Origin: Jaenimonas drosophilae
Lineage: Eukaryota; Euglenozoa; Kinetoplastea; Trypanosomatida; Trypanosomatidae
DNA length: 64,000 nucleotides
Direction of reading: 5' to 3'
NCBI GenBank assembly: GCA_030849065.1
Contig: JASAON010001642.1
Span: 62,001 to 126,000 of the forward strand
Shown here piece by piece: positions 28,062 to 37,331 of the stretch (positions are counted from its first letter, which is position 1; every line of letters begins with the position of its first letter). The notes under the pieces were generated by a model. The model worked only from the letters and a program-made list of their open reading frames with translations. It searched no databases and had not been told where the DNA came from. Position numbers and translations under genes: made by a program.

Positions 28062-31000
28062 ATGGCACCCAACGTGTGCACCTACTTACACATTCGTTTC
28101 TTTTGCCCTTTCGATCTTCTACACTGTCTAGGCTTCTCCGCGGTAGGTGCGGATCACAGCTCTATGCTTGGATGTGGTGCCAGTGGCAATGTTCGCATCG
28201 CGTGGATGAGCCAGCACGCTGATTCTGTGTTTCCGGTAGTGCCCAGCCACGATGTCGCCCCACGCCGTCACAACAGGAGCCGCACACGGGAACCTGGTCG
28301 ACGGCGACCGCGGTCTCGGCAGCCATTCCTGCGCTCAGCATCATATTCTGTGCCAGTTCCACTGCTGGTGGATGCTGCAACAGCGGAGGCGTTGGTGCGC
28401 GAGGCTATCCCCATCCGCACCGCGCTTGGAAAGGAACGCAGTGCAAGGGAGGCCAACTTACTGGCGGACCCCAACAACCCCATAACACCCGACGACATCT
28501 CCAAACGTTTTGGTGAAGTTGCTGTGAAGCGCATCCTCCTTCCACGTCATTCCACATCGAGTGAGGATGACAAGGAACGCAATGTCGAGGAGCAGCAACG
28601 TCAAGCGCTGCTGTGGAATGAAGTCTCCTTGTTGGAGGTTGTCCGACGACATCCCCACCCCAACATTGTGCAGTGCTGGGGGTTCTTCTTCTTCTCAATG
28701 TCAGCGCTGGCCGAAGGGGCTGGGGGACTACCCCGCTCCGGACCGTCGTTGGTGTGGGAAAGCGATAACCCCATTCAGCACGCTGATAGTCGTACATCCT
28801 CCATGGCGTTGTGGAGCGGCATGGGTACGACTACAGTGGACGTTGATGCACACGCTATTGCTGAGGAGTTGCCCAAGTGCGTTGTGCTCCCTCTTGCATC
28901 CCTTCCGAGTGCAGTCACACGCTGTTGTTGCCGTTGGTCACATCGTCATACCTGTGACATGGGAGGCGAGGCTGTGCCACTGGACATCAAGCAGTGGTTA
29001 TGCTCCGCTTCTCCACTGCTGCATGCAGCTGAGGCTGTGGACGTGGCATTGTCCCTGTGCAATGGAGGGTCCCTCCGCGTGTTTGTTCGGCATAAAACCG
29101 GTCTCAGGAGTCACAAAGCCATGTGTTGCATTCAGGATGCTCTTCATTTCGTGGACAGTTTCCAGGCACCATTGACTACACCGCACGTGTCTCCGACAAC
29201 GGTGCCAGAAGCTGTGCCAGCAGCACAAGCTGGCTCCTCGCCACACAACCCACTTGTCGCAGAGCAAACGGGCGGTGAGAACTGTTGCGAATACTGTAGC
29301 ATGAGTGTAGAGAGCATGGCCACCTTCACAGCCACCAGTGCCAGTGGCGGTCTTTCCTGTGCCTCCCTTACACAGTCCACTGCACCACTGTCATGCGGTG
29401 GGGACGACGATGCGCTGTCCACTGTCAGTGCATCACCAGCGCCAAGTGTGTTCTCTTGCCCACTACACGGCGCAATACCTCTCCACATTGTGGCCCACTT
29501 GTACTCTAAATGGCTGAAACTCATTGCTACCATCTACAGCGATGACTGTAAGCCATCAGCGGATCAAACTCCGTCACGTGAAGCAATGAGTTTTCTTGTG
29601 GCACAATCACTGTGCAGTAGTGAGGCCGGAGGCTTTGTGTGCAGCAGTCACTCTGTTTACTCCATGGTCTTCGCTGAGCGTGAGTTGGCAGCCATCTTGA
29701 TTGCCCTCCTAATGGGCCTGCAACATGTGCACAACGTTATTCGAGTGCTTCATCGAGACATCAAGCCGGACAATGTGCTTCTGTGCGTGGGAACCACCAT
29801 GGAGCTTCACACCGCGGAGGAGTGCACCAGCAATGTTGATGATGACGAAAGCCACGAGAAGACACAGGTACGCCGCCGAGGTCGTGCGTCACGTCGCACT
29901 CGACGGCTTCGGCAGTTGTGGCGTAGACTCTCTCGCTGGCGGACCACGTCACCACCCTGGAAGCCACAACACCAGCACCTGGCGCTGTACTCCGATTCAC
30001 CGCTCACTTTCTGCCCTCCACCTCCTGATCAGACGCCGCCGCCACGTCGAAGCCTTCGCTCGATGGTGGTCCCCGTCGATCGCTCCTCGCTGCACATGGT
30101 GTTCATGGAAATGCACGAGAGGGCTGAGTTGCTTGTGGAGCCTCAGCCGGAAGCGTGGCGTGTGCAATTGGCCGACTTTGGCCTTGCGACAGAGCATGGT
30201 GTGCTCGAGTCTACGCGTAGGTGTGGCACGCGTGGGTACATGGCCCCGGAGGTGATGTACTGTGGCGTGCCACGAGGTGTGCTGGAGGCGCTGAAGGTGT
30301 CGTCCACTCAGCTAGAGCGTGAGCGCTTGACCACCGTGCTGGAGGCGCATCCTACGACGGAAGGGCAGCTCGCAACTGCGGTGTTCGACCGCTACGGCAC
30401 GCCTGCAGACGTCTATTCTCTCGGTACAACCATGCAGACCATTGTTGTGGAATCCATTGTGGGTGTTCTGCCAACCTTTGAGGAGTGGATGGCAGCAACG
30501 ATGAAGCAGCGACAGTCTCAGCATGTGGAGGAAGTGGATCTGAACACGTGCTACAACCATCACGATGGCCTCCTTGCAGTACCGAAGCCTCCGTCAGTGC
30601 TGCCTGACTCCGTTGCACAGGATTCATCATATCCATTCGAGGCACGCCCTTCAGCTGCCTATTTACAAGCACAGAAGGAAATGCGCACGCATCGCACGCG
30701 CTCTCTCGGGGCCCTGTGGGTGGACAACCAAGCGCTCGCTGATTCCTCTTCACATCAAGGCCGAGAGACCACCGATCCACCAACAACACCGTCACGGTCG
30801 TGGCGACGCACATTTGTGGTACCCACTGCGTGGCGGTGCCCAGAGGAGCTGGCTGCCGGCCAACTCGTTCGCTTGTATCGGCCGCGCACAGCGACGGGTG
30901 TCGCTGCCGCTGCTGAAACAAGCCAGTGTGGTGATGAGGTACCGCCTCATCTTCAGTGTCTCTTTGAGGAAGAGCCCGCACGTACCCGAACGGCACACGG

Positions 31001-31388
31001 TCCGCGGCAGCGGAGGTGCAAGTCGTGCAGCAAGCTGCACCGTCACCTCATTGAACTGCTGAATGCCATGACGGAGATCTGCCCTGAGGATCGTCCAACG
31101 GTTCCGTTGTGCCTCCGCAGTGTTGCTCTCCTGAAGCATGGCACGCTCAGGAAGGAGGGACGATGCGGAAAGCCTACTGATGGGAAGGTGCTACCCAGGC
31201 GGGGCACGAATTCCGCCCCCATGCGTCCCGCTGCTCGTCGTGGTCAAGACACAGATCATCACCATTGTCGTGGTGGTGTGTATCACGACGAGTCTCCTCA
31301 CAACAAAGTTGGTGACGCGGGTACCCCTCGACGGTACCTGTGGAGACCCCCGTCTCTCAACTTTCTGAAGAACATGGACGATGCATGA
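28062..31388 (+). CDS. Divergent Ser/Thr protein kinase with very large insertions
   Basis: The 1108-residue protein retains the key kinase motifs, spread out by insertions. These are the glycine loop GCGASG (37-42), the VAVK lysine (K156), HPHPNIVQCWGFF (about 200), HRDIKPDN (564-571), DFG (705-707), GTRGYMAPE (APE 728-730) and the DVYSLG motif. About 100 residues separate the G-loop from the lysine, about 350 lie between the N-lobe and the HRD region, and about 130 lie between HRD and DFG. The insertions are rich in Ser, Thr, His, Arg and Cys (CCCRWSHRHTC; CCEYC). All catalytic residues are present, so activity is likely. No CMGC or NEK signature is seen; it is best left as an unassigned kinase. 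The G-loop starts only 36 residues after the first Met. Confidence 0.88.
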   Translation: MAPNVCTYLHIRFFCPFDLLHCLGFSAVGADHSSMLGCGASGNVRIAWMSQHADSVFPVVPSHDVAPRRHNRSRTREPGRRRPRSRQPFLRSASYSVPVPLLVDAATAEALVREAIPIRTALGKERSAREANLLADPNNPITPDDISKRFGEVAVKRILLPRHSTSSEDDKERNVEEQQRQALLWNEVSLLEVVRRHPHPNIVQCWGFFFFSMSALAEGAGGLPRSGPSLVWESDNPIQHADSRTSSMALWSGMGTTTVDVDAHAIAEELPKCVVLPLASLPSAVTRCCCRWSHRHTCDMGGEAVPLDIKQWLCSASPLLHAAEAVDVALSLCNGGSLRVFVRHKTGLRSHKAMCCIQDALHFVDSFQAPLTTPHVSPTTVPEAVPAAQAGSSPHNPLVAEQTGGENCCEYCSMSVESMATFTATSASGGLSCASLTQSTAPLSCGGDDDALSTVSASPAPSVFSCPLHGAIPLHIVAHLYSKWLKLIATIYSDDCKPSADQTPSREAMSFLVAQSLCSSEAGGFVCSSHSVYSMVFAERELAAILIALLMGLQHVHNVIRVLHRDIKPDNVLLCVGTTMELHTAEECTSNVDDDESHEKTQVRRRGRASRRTRRLRQLWRRLSRWRTTSPPWKPQHQHLALYSDSPLTFCPPPPDQTPPPRRSLRSMVVPVDRSSLHMVFMEMHERAELLVEPQPEAWRVQLADFGLATEHGVLESTRRCGTRGYMAPEVMYCGVPRGVLEALKVSSTQLERERLTTVLEAHPTTEGQLATAVFDRYGTPADVYSLGTTMQTIVVESIVGVLPTFEEWMAATMKQRQSQHVEEVDLNTCYNHHDGLLAVPKPPSVLPDSVAQDSSYPFEARPSAAYLQAQKEMRTHRTRSLGALWVDNQALADSSSHQGRETTDPPTTPSRSWRRTFVVPTAWRCPEELAAGQLVRLYRPRTATGVAAAAETSQCGDEVPPHLQCLFEEEPARTRTAHGPRQRRCKSCSKLHRHLIELLNAMTEICPEDRPTVPLCLRSVALLKHGTLRKEGRCGKPTDGKVLPRRGTNSAPMRPAARRGQDTDHHHCRGGVYHDESPHNKVGDAGTPRRYLWRPPSLNFLKNMDDA

Positions 31389-31848
31389 TTCCGTTGGCCA
31401 TATCCTCATCTCTGCCTGCTGTGGGCAGGGAAGCGGGCATACCTCGGATTGTGCGGATTGGGAACAGCGGGAGCATGTGGGCATCCGCGTGGGCGTCAGA
31501 TCTCAAGACAGATGTCGTTTTCATCTCCCCATTCCTCTCTCTATTTGACTTTGTCTCTGCTCCCAACACCGGGAGTATCTGCTACTGCAACGGGTCCCTA
31601 CAGGAGTACTCCACACGTGTTACTTGGTATAGGTCTCCGTTCATGGAACCAGTTTCGATGGCTGTCTTTTTTTTTATCTGTGGTGTGTTATCTGTGTGCT
31701 CTGTGTAAGATTTATTTGAATCTGCTTCTGTGTTGTTATTCTGTGATGTTGTTTCGTGGTGGTAGTGGCCTGGTTCTTCACAGTGGTTTCAAAAGGTCTT
31801 GATCTGTGGCATTACAGGATAGTTATTAATCTTGAGGGCATTCGTGAG
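31389..31848 (+). other. Spacer before the FLVCR-like gene
   Basis: No gene seen. T-rich stretches at 31660-31680 and 31720-31760 are candidates for splice signals. The FLVCR frame is open from 31756, but its first ATG is at 31849. Confidence 0.4.
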
Positions 31849-33384
31849 ATGACCGAGTCTGGGGCGGGAAGGGCGATGTACTCTCCCTTTCATGCACCAT
31901 CAGAACAAGTGGTGGGGTGTCCACCAAAAAAGGAAGTTTCACAGCATGATTCAGAAGGTGATGGTGTTCGTGAAGTCTCGGAAGGCTACAGTGGACCAGC
32001 TTGTCATCAAGACGGAGTCACTGGTGTTACCAAGCTTCGTTTCGTGGTACTTGCCTTGTTTTCTGTTTACGGTTTCATTGACCAGGTTCAGTACACAGCG
32101 TACACCACCATTATCAATGAGACCAAGTACCACTTTAATACCTCAGCTGTTAAGGTGAACATTCTAACTGCCATCGTTCCATTCGTGTACGTGTTGACGG
32201 TTCTTCCTGGTTGCCAGGTCTATGATCTCATTGGCCTTCGTTGGGGAATGATCATTGGCTCTGGGTGCTGCGCGGTCGCAGGATGCATCAAGTTCATTGC
32301 GGTGTTCTATCCACACTACTCAATTCTGGTGGTTGCGCAGATTCTGGTGGCTTTTGGGCAGGTGTTCTTCCTCAGCCTCCCTACCCATGTTGCCAGCACG
32401 TGGTTTCCAGTGGAGGAGCGCACCCTGGCAACGGCCATTGCAGCCTTGTTTGGTTTTGTGGGAATGGCTACCGGCATGTTCTACTCGCCATTTGTAGTGA
32501 AGCTACCCGACAAGATCTCTGAATTTCACTGGTGTAAGCTGTTTGGGTCGCAGATGGGTATTGCATGCGTTGTGTTTGTGCTTATTGTCATGTTCGTTCG
32601 AAGGAAACCCGATCTTCCTCCTTCAGTCACTGCATCTGAGGACAACAACGAGGAAGATGCAGCAAACATCTACTCCATGATCTTGAAACAGCTGAAGAAT
32701 AAACAGCTAGTTCTTCTTGCGATTGTATTCGGAGCCGTTACTGGATTTCTTACTGCGTTGGCTGCTGTGCTGGCGCAGCTCGCCGAGCCATTCGATATCA
32801 GTGAAGAAGATGCTGGAACGATGGCCTTCGCTGGACTCATGGCCGGATCAATATTCTGTGGGGTGGTTGGCTACCACATTGATCGCACCAGGAAGTACAA
32901 GAAGACATTCAGGTACTTTATTGTGGCAATTACAGCATTGCTCCTTCCAATGTCTATTGTGGTAGAGGCCGTTAGCAATGACAGTGTGATCCGTGTATTT
33001 ATGTACATCATTGTCTCGCTCGTGGAGCTCTGCGTCCTCCCGCTCATTCCAATTGCGATGGAACTCTCAGTTGAGCTGACCTATCCTGATCCAGAGATTA
33101 TATCCACGTCCATCATTATTCTATCCCTGAGTTTTTTCTCCATCTTGGGAATCATCATCTTCGGCATCATCATTGGAGATTATCCATCCAGGCACCGAAC
33201 CTTTGCTGTGGTACTGAGCACCACTGTGATTATGGCGGGCTGCCTTGCTGGGACATTCTTCATGAAGGAGGATCTGCGTCGTATGAGGGTGGAGCAGGAG
33301 AAGGCTCAGCGAGAAAATAATGACGCGGGCAGTGCCGAAGAGGTGGTGCAGTCTGGTCCACCGCAGCTGGACATGCACGTGTAG
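31849..33384 (+). CDS. FLVCR-family transporter (heme or choline type)
   Basis: The 511-residue, 12-helix MFS protein matches FLVCR1/FLVCR2 across its length. Shared elements are RFVVLALFSVYGF-DQVQY in TM1, GLRWG, GCIKFIA, VVAQILVAFGQVFFLSLPTHVASTWFP (FLVCR: GQ..QVF..GMPSRIASVWF), RKPDLPPS, GYHIDRTRKYKKTF (DRTKTYKE-like), and PIAMELSVELTYPDPE (FAVELTYPESE), ending MKEDLRRMR. FLVCR proteins move heme or choline/ethanolamine; an FLVCR homologue is reported to supply heme in Leishmania. As trypanosomatids are heme auxotrophs, heme is a natural candidate, but the substrate cannot be read from sequence. The start is the first in-frame ATG, preceding a short cytosolic tail. Confidence 0.88.
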   Translation: MTESGAGRAMYSPFHAPSEQVVGCPPKKEVSQHDSEGDGVREVSEGYSGPACHQDGVTGVTKLRFVVLALFSVYGFIDQVQYTAYTTIINETKYHFNTSAVKVNILTAIVPFVYVLTVLPGCQVYDLIGLRWGMIIGSGCCAVAGCIKFIAVFYPHYSILVVAQILVAFGQVFFLSLPTHVASTWFPVEERTLATAIAALFGFVGMATGMFYSPFVVKLPDKISEFHWCKLFGSQMGIACVVFVLIVMFVRRKPDLPPSVTASEDNNEEDAANIYSMILKQLKNKQLVLLAIVFGAVTGFLTALAAVLAQLAEPFDISEEDAGTMAFAGLMAGSIFCGVVGYHIDRTRKYKKTFRYFIVAITALLLPMSIVVEAVSNDSVIRVFMYIIVSLVELCVLPLIPIAMELSVELTYPDPEIISTSIIILSLSFFSILGIIIFGIIIGDYPSRHRTFAVVLSTTVIMAGCLAGTFFMKEDLRRMRVEQEKAQRENNDAGSAEEVVQSGPPQLDMHV

Positions 33385-34065
33385 AGAGGGAAGTCGTTTG
33401 CAATGCATGTTTTTCTCTCAGTGGCCCTACTACGTTTGGTGTAACGGAAGCGAAAAGGGTGGCCACCTTTGTTTTTTTTGTGTTTGAAAATGCTCTGAAG
33501 TACGTGATGTGGCGCAGGAACAACGGAATTAATGGATGTGCGTAGAGCATGTCGGTTCATCGTCACCGCTCTTTTTGCGGCAGATTTGTTTGTGCGACTC
33601 CAGGATAAGTGCAGGTGTCGCTGAGTTGTTGTTGTTTTTTTCTTCTCGTTGTTTTCCAATGTGCTTCGTTTTCTCGGCCAATCTGCCCGGTTAAATGTGC
33701 TGGGTGGACTCCTTGAAGTGCGGTTTACTGTCATGGGTCGGTGATGTTTGCTTTACTTTGCTTGTCTGAGGGCGACTGAGGTGTCCTAGTAGTCACAACC
33801 TCAGTCAGCAGCTCAGTTAGTTGTATGTATACCCATCATCTCCCCCTCCCTCTCATTCACGCGATGGACATGTGTTGTGGCGGTTGTGTGAAGATACACC
33901 AAGAAGGTCGCGCAACACGACGGTGCTCTACTAGTTTTGTGGCATGGTTCCGCATTCTCTTCTCTCCTGCCTTTTATTTGATGTTCTTAGGTTGAGTTTG
34001 GGCATCTTAGCATCAGCCTCAAACGCAAAGAAGTCTCTTCACCTTATCGCTTTGAGCTACTCGAC
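33385..34065 (+). other. Spacer with a 9-bp inverted repeat
   Basis: No gene supported. A perfect 9-bp inverted repeat GACTGAGGT / ACCTCAGTC lies at 33774-33782 and 33798-33806 with a 15-base loop. T-rich runs are at 33470-33480 and 33625-33645, and a C/T-rich tract is at 33838-33857. One other open frame in this area (33944-34342) overlaps the small gene at 34066 out of frame and is not supported. Confidence 0.45.
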
Positions 34066-34431
34066 ATGTTTGGTCGCCGCGTCTTTGCCAGCGCGCCGAT
34101 TCCGCGCACGGCGTGGAGGAGTTTGGGCATTCACAGCCCCGCGCAGGCAGCGCACCGTTTACCCTCTCTGGCTCCACTGGGCTCGCTCATTAACTGCAGC
34201 AATGCCAGCATTGGTGCCGTCGCGCTATCTGCCATGGGCGGTGTGCAGGCTATGTCAAGTGAAACTGCAGTCGCCACGTCAGAGTGTATGGAGAGTGGCA
34301 TTGCTGCGCTGCTCCTGGCGCAAACCGGAGGACTTTCCCTGATGCGCCTGTGCTTCAGCTTACATCCATGGACGTGCATAGATAGCCTACAGTGCTGTCT
34401 TCGAAGAATAAGAATGACGCTTTCTCGGTAG
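34066..34431 (+). CDS. Small leader-sharing protein, copy 1
   Basis: The 121-residue protein is of unknown function. Its first 38 residues (MFGRRVFASAPIPRTAWR, then GIHSPAQAAHRLPSLAPL) match the small protein at 39931 at 34 of 38 positions. The shared block is basic, without acidic residues, and rich in Ala/Arg/Ser/Pro, as in a mitochondrial targeting sequence. In the DNA, 19 of 38 codons differ between the two copies and 15 of those changes are silent, which argues that both leaders have been translated and conserved. The remaining residues (Ala/Ser/Leu-rich, one possible hydrophobic helix around GIAALLLAQTGGLSLMRL) show no similarity to copy 2. It ends 86 bases before the MBOAT start. The product has not been matched to any family I know. 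Confidence 0.65.
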   Translation: MFGRRVFASAPIPRTAWRSLGIHSPAQAAHRLPSLAPLGSLINCSNASIGAVALSAMGGVQAMSSETAVATSECMESGIAALLLAQTGGLSLMRLCFSLHPWTCIDSLQCCLRRIRMTLSR

Positions 34432-34517
34432 CGTATCTTCTTGCTGAGTGGTTTCATTGAGATTGCGCGTCATGCCAAAGTGGACACTGACGTGTGTGAA
34501 TGAGATTGCGTCTTTGA

Positions 34518-36956
34518 ATGGGTAAACAGATGTTGTGGTCTGTGCCACCCGTAAGGGATCACAAATTAATCGAACTGAAGTTGTGTGGGGGGGACGGTGG
34601 TTCACCGTTACACTTCAACAAAAGATGCCTCACCGATTTGAAGGTGCAGCGACATACACTTTCCAGCTGTTTGCAAGTGTTGAAAACACCCACCTTTGCT
34701 CTTGTCTCCATCTTCCTTCTTCTTGTGTCATGTTTCATGTGTTTGTTGACCCTGGAAGGTTGCTCTTCTATCTCGCTGTCGGACCTCCGCAACAACAAAA
34801 AAAGGAGAGAGAACCGAGACTCTTTGAACCATCATCATATGAGCTCTCCGAATCAGGCAAGTACCCCAATCACTGGCTCAAACTACCGTGACGGAAGCCC
34901 AAACTCTGGTGCAGTTGCAGTAGACGAAGCTACGGTCGCCGCTCCCTGTTCAGCAGGGATCGACTCATCAGGGCAAGAAGGCCAAATGAGCTCGCGTCGA
35001 ACGGCTGATGGGCCAAGCCAGAGTCCCTCCAGCGCTGACTTCCTCACCTCGTCTGCTTGTGTCCGCAAGGCATCTATAGAGTACGTTGTGAGTGTCATTT
35101 TCATGTTTTACATTCTTGGCTACCACGGTTTTTTTGGATTGGCTCAGGTAAGCTCAACTCACTTTGAACGGCTGAAGGAAAACGTACATGAGCCGTGGTT
35201 GGTTTTTGCTTGGTTGGGAAGCAAAGGCGTGGACGTCACCGATCCTCAGTGGTATCAGTTCATGGTTGGCCTACCTCTGGCTTTCCCCCTTCTCATTGGT
35301 TTTTTGGTGCTCTCACGCCAAGCGAGGAGGAGGTGCCGGCTCATTCAGCGCGGAACTGCTCAGGAAGGCTCCAAGAGTGACGCACTCACTTCTCCAGTGG
35401 AAGACGGCGCGGCAACTGCCGCGTCAGCTGACGAAGGAATACCAGTGCATCGGAACATGACTCCCGTGCATCTCTTTCATGCAGTCTTTGGTATCATCAT
35501 GGCTCTCGGCGTCACGGGACCAGGAGCTCTCTTTGGACTTATTCTGGTTCTGCTCAACTACCGTTTTCTCTCCACCCTTCATCGGGTCTGCCCATCCTTC
35601 AAACTACGGCTGGCAGTCATGTGGTTTGTTCAGGTGGTTGTTCTCTTCGTCAATGCCAAGGCTGGAGGGTACCGCTTTTCCTGGTTTGGTTTTGGCTTCC
35701 TTGACTCTGCATGGCCAGCCCTCTTGCCGTGGACGGTGCACTATAACATGTCATTGCTGCGAATGATTGCCTTCAACAGTGACCGCTGGGAAGCCTCCAG
35801 TTGCTCTCCGGGTATTTTTCAGAAGATCCTGAATAAGCATGACACATCGTGTTTAGACTGCGCTGTTATTCGTGATGCCAACTCGGGACCAGCCCGTGGC
35901 AATCACCGCCCCACGAATGGGGAGTCTCTTCGCTGCTACAAGTGCCGAACGGATTGCCCACGCGCCACGTGGGAGTACAATCTAGTGAGTTACCTCGGCT
36001 ACGTGTACTACCCACCCCTCTTCATTGCTGGGCCTATGATCTCCTTCAACGCGTATGCATCCTTCCTGAGCAATCCTTCACGTGGAATCACTCTTCGAAG
36101 CATGCTGCGTTACGGCTTACGGGTGCTCTGTAACGCCATCTTGTTCTGTACAGTGATGCATTTCACCTACATTATGGCCATCTTACTCACTCCAGCGGTC
36201 TCAGCAACTTCAGCAGCCAGTGGTGTTCATGATGTGCAGGTGACTACACTATCGGTCTTTGACAGCATCTCTCTTAACCAACGAGCGTTGTTGGTATTTC
36301 TCACCTTGGCTTTCTTGTGGATGAAGTTCAACTTTATTTGGAAGTTCTTTCGCTTGTTTGCCATGGCGGATGGTGTGGATGCTCCAGAAGATATGAGGCG
36401 ATGCTTCGCGGACACGGTGAGCATCCAAGATTTCTGGCGTGATTGGCATGCTAGCTTCAACCTGTGGATTGTTCGATACATGTACGTACCCATGGGAGGG
36501 AGTTCCAGCAAGTTCTTATCTATTTTCCCGATTTTCTTCTTTATTGCGATTTGGCATGATATTGAACTGCGCTTGTTGTACTGGGCCATGGTTATTTGCA
36601 TATTTTTTGTTCCCGAGACAATTGTGTTGATGTTCGTTGCTTCTCGGAATCCACTCATTCAACGTCTGAAACGTCGCCCGCTCCTGTGGCGGTTCGTGCG
36701 CATTGCGGGTGCTGGATCTGGTGAGATCATCTTGACTACCGCCAATCTCATTGGCTTTTCAGTGAGTTCAAGCGGAGCAAAAGATTCCGTGGGCCAAGCA
36801 ATTTTTGCCGTTCCGTGGAGCTTCTACATGATCACAATCGTCTTCTTCTTGTGCTGTGGAACCATCTCCATCCAAAATCGTGACCGGGCAGCATTCGATG
36901 AGTGGCAGCTACGTCTCAAGTTCAACATGCCGGTGCAAACCAGCAGAAAGAAGTGA
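34518..36956 (+). CDS. GUP1: MBOAT O-acyltransferase, GUP1-like
   Basis: The 812-residue multi-pass membrane protein has the GUP1/HHAT signature: DFWRDWHASFNLWIVRYMYVPMGG followed by FFFIAIWHDIELRLLYWAM, with the MBOAT catalytic His at H680. Earlier features are a first hydrophobic helix (about residues 58-78), a Ser-rich linker, EYVVSVIFMFYILGYHGFFG, and PPLFIAGPMISFNAY. GUP1 proteins act in the ER in remodelling GPI-anchor lipids (and were named for a glycerol-uptake phenotype); T. brucei GUP1 adds myristate to GPI lipid. A Cys-rich loop (C445-X2-C448, C473-X2-C476-X3-C480) looks like a metal site. The true start might be a later Met, since the first 100 residues are poorly conserved in type. 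Confidence 0.9.
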   Translation: MGKQMLWSVPPVRDHKLIELKLCGGDGGSPLHFNKRCLTDLKVQRHTLSSCLQVLKTPTFALVSIFLLLVSCFMCLLTLEGCSSISLSDLRNNKKRRENRDSLNHHHMSSPNQASTPITGSNYRDGSPNSGAVAVDEATVAAPCSAGIDSSGQEGQMSSRRTADGPSQSPSSADFLTSSACVRKASIEYVVSVIFMFYILGYHGFFGLAQVSSTHFERLKENVHEPWLVFAWLGSKGVDVTDPQWYQFMVGLPLAFPLLIGFLVLSRQARRRCRLIQRGTAQEGSKSDALTSPVEDGAATAASADEGIPVHRNMTPVHLFHAVFGIIMALGVTGPGALFGLILVLLNYRFLSTLHRVCPSFKLRLAVMWFVQVVVLFVNAKAGGYRFSWFGFGFLDSAWPALLPWTVHYNMSLLRMIAFNSDRWEASSCSPGIFQKILNKHDTSCLDCAVIRDANSGPARGNHRPTNGESLRCYKCRTDCPRATWEYNLVSYLGYVYYPPLFIAGPMISFNAYASFLSNPSRGITLRSMLRYGLRVLCNAILFCTVMHFTYIMAILLTPAVSATSAASGVHDVQVTTLSVFDSISLNQRALLVFLTLAFLWMKFNFIWKFFRLFAMADGVDAPEDMRRCFADTVSIQDFWRDWHASFNLWIVRYMYVPMGGSSSKFLSIFPIFFFIAIWHDIELRLLYWAMVICIFFVPETIVLMFVASRNPLIQRLKRRPLLWRFVRIAGAGSGEIILTTANLIGFSVSSSGAKDSVGQAIFAVPWSFYMITIVFFLCCGTISIQNRDRAAFDEWQLRLKFNMPVQTSRKK

Positions 36957-37331
36957 GGCACAACGTGTTGGGTTGTGTTGCAATGGCTCAAAGGGATACC
37001 CCCGTGACGAGCAGTGCTATTCACAATTGCACACCCCTCGCATGAGCTACTTGATCATGCGAGGGGTGGAGGCGAGGAAAGGGAGGGATCCGGATCTCTA
37101 TTACCTGCAGTAGATGATGTCGAGATTGATTTGGGGTGCTAGCGTCTTCTATTCTGCCGCGCCAAAGGCATAACCCTGTGTGCTTGTTGGCCATCAGCAT
37201 GGCAGCGTCATTCATTATTATCATTGTCACAACTCACTTCTTCCTCTGTTCATCCAGCTCAATCGTGTCTTAGTGGTACCAAATCACCATTAGAGGCATT
37301 ACGTTACTCTTCTACTACTCGTTTAGGCAAG
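36957..37331 (+). other. Spacer between MBOAT and PAP2 genes
   Basis: No gene seen. It contains the perfect 14-bp inverted repeat at 37032-37068 and a pyrimidine-rich tract (about 37232-37258) before the first PAP2 start. The frame of the PAP2 gene is open from 37224, but the first ATG is at 37332. Confidence 0.45.
37032..37068 (+). repeat. Perfect 14-bp inverted repeat (hairpin)
   Basis: CACCCCTCGCATGA (37032-37045) is exactly complementary to TCATGCGAGGGGTG (37055-37068), leaving a 9-base loop. In RNA this is a strong hairpin, located about 76 bases after the MBOAT stop, so most likely in that mRNA's 3' UTR. It could be a stability or translation element. Confidence 0.85.

Noticed and set aside
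30352..30996. 214-codon open frame on the minus strand opposite the kinase
   Set aside because: Arg/Pro/Gln/Ser-rich composition and overlap with the kinase coding sequence; no family resemblance.
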